Notes under the pieces: generated by a model
The model's database searches: none
Told to the model about the DNA's origin: nothing
The model's input: the letters and a program-made list of their open reading frames with translations, nothing else
Assembly (NCBI GenBank): GCA_002293365.1
Contig: DBDD01000040.1
Coordinates: 1 to 6,750, forward strand
Direction: 5' to 3'
Origin: Christensenella sp. UBA941
Lineage (GTDB): Bacteria > Bacillota > Clostridia > Christensenellales > UBA941
DNA: 6,750 nucleotides
Translations under genes and position numbers: made by a program
In this document: positions 5,170-6,750 of the stretch, one piece after another
How the letters are laid out: each line of letters starts with the position of its first letter
Position numbering within the stretch: the stretch's first letter is position 1

Positions 5170-5173
5170 GAAT

Positions 5174-6388
5174 TTATGACCACTCTGCTGTAAGAAGAAA
5201 TGTTTTGATATTGAAGTGCTTGATACCATTTCTGCTCATGTCAAAATCATCAAGGGAAACCACATACTTGGGAAAGTTATCCCGGATTCCATCATACACC
5301 CCGAACTCGCGCTGAATGGTTTCCTCAGACGCCAACAGATAACTCACTTGAATATAGAGTTTGTTCGATTGCTTTTCGCAGATAAAGTCGATTTCTTTTG
5401 CAGAGTCTTTACCAACGGTAACCGTATAACCTCGGCGCAACAACTCCATATAAACGATGTTTTCAAGGATGAGATTGATATTCTGCATATTGCCGCCAAA
5501 GACGGCTTCACGAATACCGTGGTCAGCAATATAGTATTTTTCGTTGCTTGATAGTATCTTCTTGCCCTGTAAATCCCAACGCCTGACACGATAAAACAAA
5601 AATGCTTCCACACAAAATTTGATGTAGTTCAGGATGGTTTCCGTTGCAACGATACGCCGTTCACTTTTGAAATAATTGGCGATGGATGTAGCGGAAAAAG
5701 TGTTTCCGATGTTCGTTGTGATGTAGGCAATGATGCGTTCGAGCAAATCAACGTCGCGAATCTTGTTGCGCTCGATAATATCTTTGAGTACAACAGAGTT
5801 ATATATCTCAACAAGATATTGTCGGCTTGGCTCATGTGCGTAGCGAAGATTGCTTAAATAAGGCATTCCGCCAAGTGTAAGATAGGTAGAAAAAGTGGCT
5901 TGCTCTGAATCAGAACCATTCGTTTCGTTGTATAGTTCACTAAACTCAGCAAAGGAAAATGGGTAGATGGTAAATTCAATATACCGTCCGGCAAGGTAGG
6001 TTGCCAACTCTCCCGATAGAAGTTTGGCGTTCGAGCCGGTGATATAAATATCGCAGTCAAGCTCAACACGTAGCGAATTAACGCAACGTTCCCATTCAGT
6101 TACGACCTGTATTTCATCAAAAAACAGGTACACCTTGCCACTTATGCTCTCCACCCTATGCAATATCTCTTCGCGCAATGCTTCGGCGGTATTCAAATGG
6201 GCGTTGCTCATTTCCTCAAAGTTGAAAGAAATAAACTGCTCGTCGGTTACGCCAGACGCTGCCAACTCTTCACGTATCAAGTTCAGCATGACCGATTTTC
6301 CGCTACGGCGAATACCTGTAAGCACTTTGATGAGTTCGCCGTTGATGAAAGGCCGAATCCGGCTCATGTAGAGTTCACGCTTTATCAT
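5174..6388 (-). CDS. AAA-family ATPase with DUF4143 C-terminal domain
   Basis: A 404-residue protein, the usual length for this family. The N-terminal AAA_14 ATPase domain has Walker A GIRRSGKS (25-32), Walker B VYLFFDEIQ (86-94) and a sensor-like ITGSNA (116-121) followed by LAGRY. The C-terminal DUF4143 part (about 200-350) ends with KEIDFICEK and YIQVSYLL (E332, D334, Q347, S349). These sit like the core of a PD-(D/E)xK nuclease fold, but the lysine position is S349, so nuclease activity is doubtful. The family is widespread in anaerobic Firmicutes, Bacteroidetes and archaea, often as lone genes; its role is unsettled. Start 6388 follows GGAGGT with an 8-base gap; an ATG at 6406 would overlap that site. 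It has its own promoter. It sits on the opposite strand between an excisionase-like gene and a remnant of another such gene, suggesting insertion as accessory cargo; a defence role is only a guess. Confidence 0.9.
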   Translation of the reverse strand: MIKRELYMSRIRPFINGELIKVLTGIRRSGKSVMLNLIREELAASGVTDEQFISFNFEEMSNAHLNTAEALREEILHRVESISGKVYLFFDEIQVVTEWERCVNSLRVELDCDIYITGSNAKLLSGELATYLAGRYIEFTIYPFSFAEFSELYNETNGSDSEQATFSTYLTLGGMPYLSNLRYAHEPSRQYLVEIYNSVVLKDIIERNKIRDVDLLERIIAYITTNIGNTFSATSIANYFKSERRIVATETILNYIKFCVEAFLFYRVRRWDLQGKKILSSNEKYYIADHGIREAVFGGNMQNINLILENIVYMELLRRGYTVTVGKDSAKEIDFICEKQSNKLYIQVSYLLASEETIQREFGVYDGIRDNFPKYVVSLDDFDMSRNGIKHFNIKTFLLTAEWS

Positions 6389-6428
6389 GGGCAAGTACCT
6401 CCACATCAGAGTATAAAGGCATGCTCAT

Positions 6429-6457
6429 ATTATATCTGATAAACGCAGATGATTCAA
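6429..6457 (-). promoter_or_regulatory. Sigma-A promoter of the AAA/DUF4143 gene
   Basis: On the minus strand TTGAAT (6452-6457) and perfect TATAAT (6429-6434) are 17 bp apart. Transcription should begin near 6422, leaving a leader of about 34 bases with GGAGGT before the ATG at 6388. The gene therefore appears to be independently expressed. Confidence 0.75.
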
Positions 6458-6563
6458 GCATTTTATTGGATATGGCCTATAAAATCTCCCTCACATATTT
6501 GTTTATCGCGTTTTAATGTTGATATTACTTGCTAGGGTAATCGCAGAGAGGATATAGTTCTCC

Positions 6564-6609
6564 TTGCAGTTCTGAATACCCGCACTGGTGCAGGTATTCA
6601 GAACTGCAA
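6564..6609. repeat. Long near-perfect 46-nt hairpin
   Basis: Arms 6564-6580 and 6593-6609 are a perfect 17-bp inverted repeat (TTGCAGTTCTGAATACC and its complement). The 12-base centre holds a further GCAC-TG-GTGC, so almost the whole 46 bases can fold into one stem with a single C-A mismatch. No T-run follows on either strand, so it is not a standard terminator. It lies in the stretch between the AAA gene promoter and a remnant gene. It could be a recombinase or replication site, a folded regulatory RNA or a decayed small element. Confidence 0.75.
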
Positions 6610-6650
6610 ACGCGCAGACCCGAACAAAACAAGGCTTTATGGCACAAACA

Positions 6651-6695
6651 AAGCATTATACTCGGTATAAGAAAAACCTCAAGGTGCAAGTATAG
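6651..6695 (+). pseudogene. 3' remnant of a second excisionase-like gene
   Basis: The codons from AAG at 6651 to TAG at 6693-6695 read KHYTRYKKNLKVQV-stop. The intact gene ends KHYAQYKKKLNVQV-stop, with 10 of 14 residues identical and about 33 of 45 bases. An ATG at 6639 would give an 18-residue peptide, but no ribosome site precedes it and the helix-turn-helix part is gone. The divergence argues against a recent duplication; it more likely comes from a related element or an old rearrangement. It stands about 44 bp before a strong ribosome site, the position such a gene has before an integrase. Confidence 0.65.
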
Positions 6696-6728
6696 AGCAT
6701 ATTCTATAAATATCTCATTCGCACCTTG
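6680..6728 (+). repeat. 8-bp inverted repeat spanning the remnant's stop and the leader of the next gene
   Basis: CAAGGTGC (6680-6687) and GCACCTTG (6721-6728) are perfectly complementary, with a 33-base AT-rich loop between them. The right arm ends ten bases before the AAAGGAGGTG ribosome site, so pairing would bring the end of the remnant reading frame next to the start of the next gene. Translational control or chance are both possible. Confidence 0.4.
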
Positions 6729-6738
6729 GCGCGTTGCG

Positions 6739-6748
6739 AAAGGAGGTG
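6739..6748 (+). promoter_or_regulatory. Strong ribosome binding site for a gene beyond the window
   Basis: AAAGGAGGTG is nearly the full anti-16S complement and ends two bases before the window edge, so a plus-strand gene should start within about ten bases. From the excisionase-like remnant just upstream, an integrase gene is the likeliest candidate, but this cannot be seen here. Confidence 0.65.
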
Positions 6749-6750
6749 GG

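Larger units (their letters stand above)
6458..6750. other. Intergenic stretch upstream of the AAA gene, no intact gene
   Basis: Apart from the 46-nt hairpin (6564-6609), the excisionase-like 3' remnant (6651-6695), an 8-bp inverted repeat (6680-6687 and 6721-6728) and the ribosome site at the window end, 6458-6563 shows nothing recognisable. No open frame of convincing length or start was seen on either strand. Confidence 0.5.

Noticed and set aside
5216..6439. Plus- and minus-strand alternative frames over the AAA ATPase
   Set aside because: They overlap the intact AAA/DUF4143 gene and read as low-complexity shadow proteins.
1..6750. CRISPR arrays, tRNA or rRNA genes, complete insertion sequences
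   Set aside because: No regularly spaced repeats, no cloverleaf or rRNA-like stretch, and no transposase was seen.

Overview
The window looks like part of an integrative and conjugative or mobilizable element (ICE/IME-like) from a Clostridia-type Firmicute. Evidence: strong GGAGG-type ribosome sites, sigma-A promoters (TTGACA/TATAAT), a BceA-type ABC ATPase, a cysteine-rich KTR protein, a MobC-type relaxosome domain and a small excisionase-like DNA-binding protein. The last three are typical of Lachnospiraceae/Oscillospiraceae conjugative elements. The taxon and the element are inferences from protein recognition; no database search was run.

Layout. Positions 1-894 (+ strand): the 3' end of an FtsX-type permease, then a complete ABC ATPase 18 bp later, forming an exporter or resistance-type transporter operon. 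Positions 989-3120 (- strand): a two-gene unit of glgB (glycogen branching enzyme, eukaryote-like clade) followed by a small Cys4 KTR protein. Positions 3212-3808 (- strand): a TetR-family regulator. A 20-bp operator of form TATATAC-N6-GTATATA lies in front of both tetR and glgB, so the regulator very probably represses itself and the glgB-KTR operon. The tetR promoter is a perfect consensus sigma-A promoter placed so that transcription should begin at the ATG, which predicts a leaderless mRNA.

Positions 3862-4533 (- strand): an odd composite gene with the first and last pieces of a metallophosphoesterase, a RelB/DinJ-like segment and a complete MobC domain. The relaxase gene expected after mobC is absent; tetR stands there instead. 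Positions 4534-4843 are non-coding, with a terminator-like hairpin and a tandem pair of 22/25-bp repeats, a plausible oriT/relaxosome or control region. Positions 4844-5086 (+ strand): an 80-aa excisionase-like protein. Positions 5174-6388 (- strand): a stand-alone AAA ATPase with a DUF4143 C-terminus and its own good promoter. It separates the excisionase-like gene from a degenerate second copy of that gene's 3' end (6651-6695), which is followed by a strong ribosome site (6739-6748) for a gene beyond the window, perhaps an integrase. A nearly perfect 46-nt hairpin sits at 6564-6609 with no poly-T tract.

The most interesting items are the TetR-controlled glycogen-branching cargo with twin operators, the leaderless consensus promoter, the phosphoesterase-RelB-MobC fusion, and the AAA/DUF4143 gene apparently inserted between excisionase and integrase positions beside an unexplained long hairpin.
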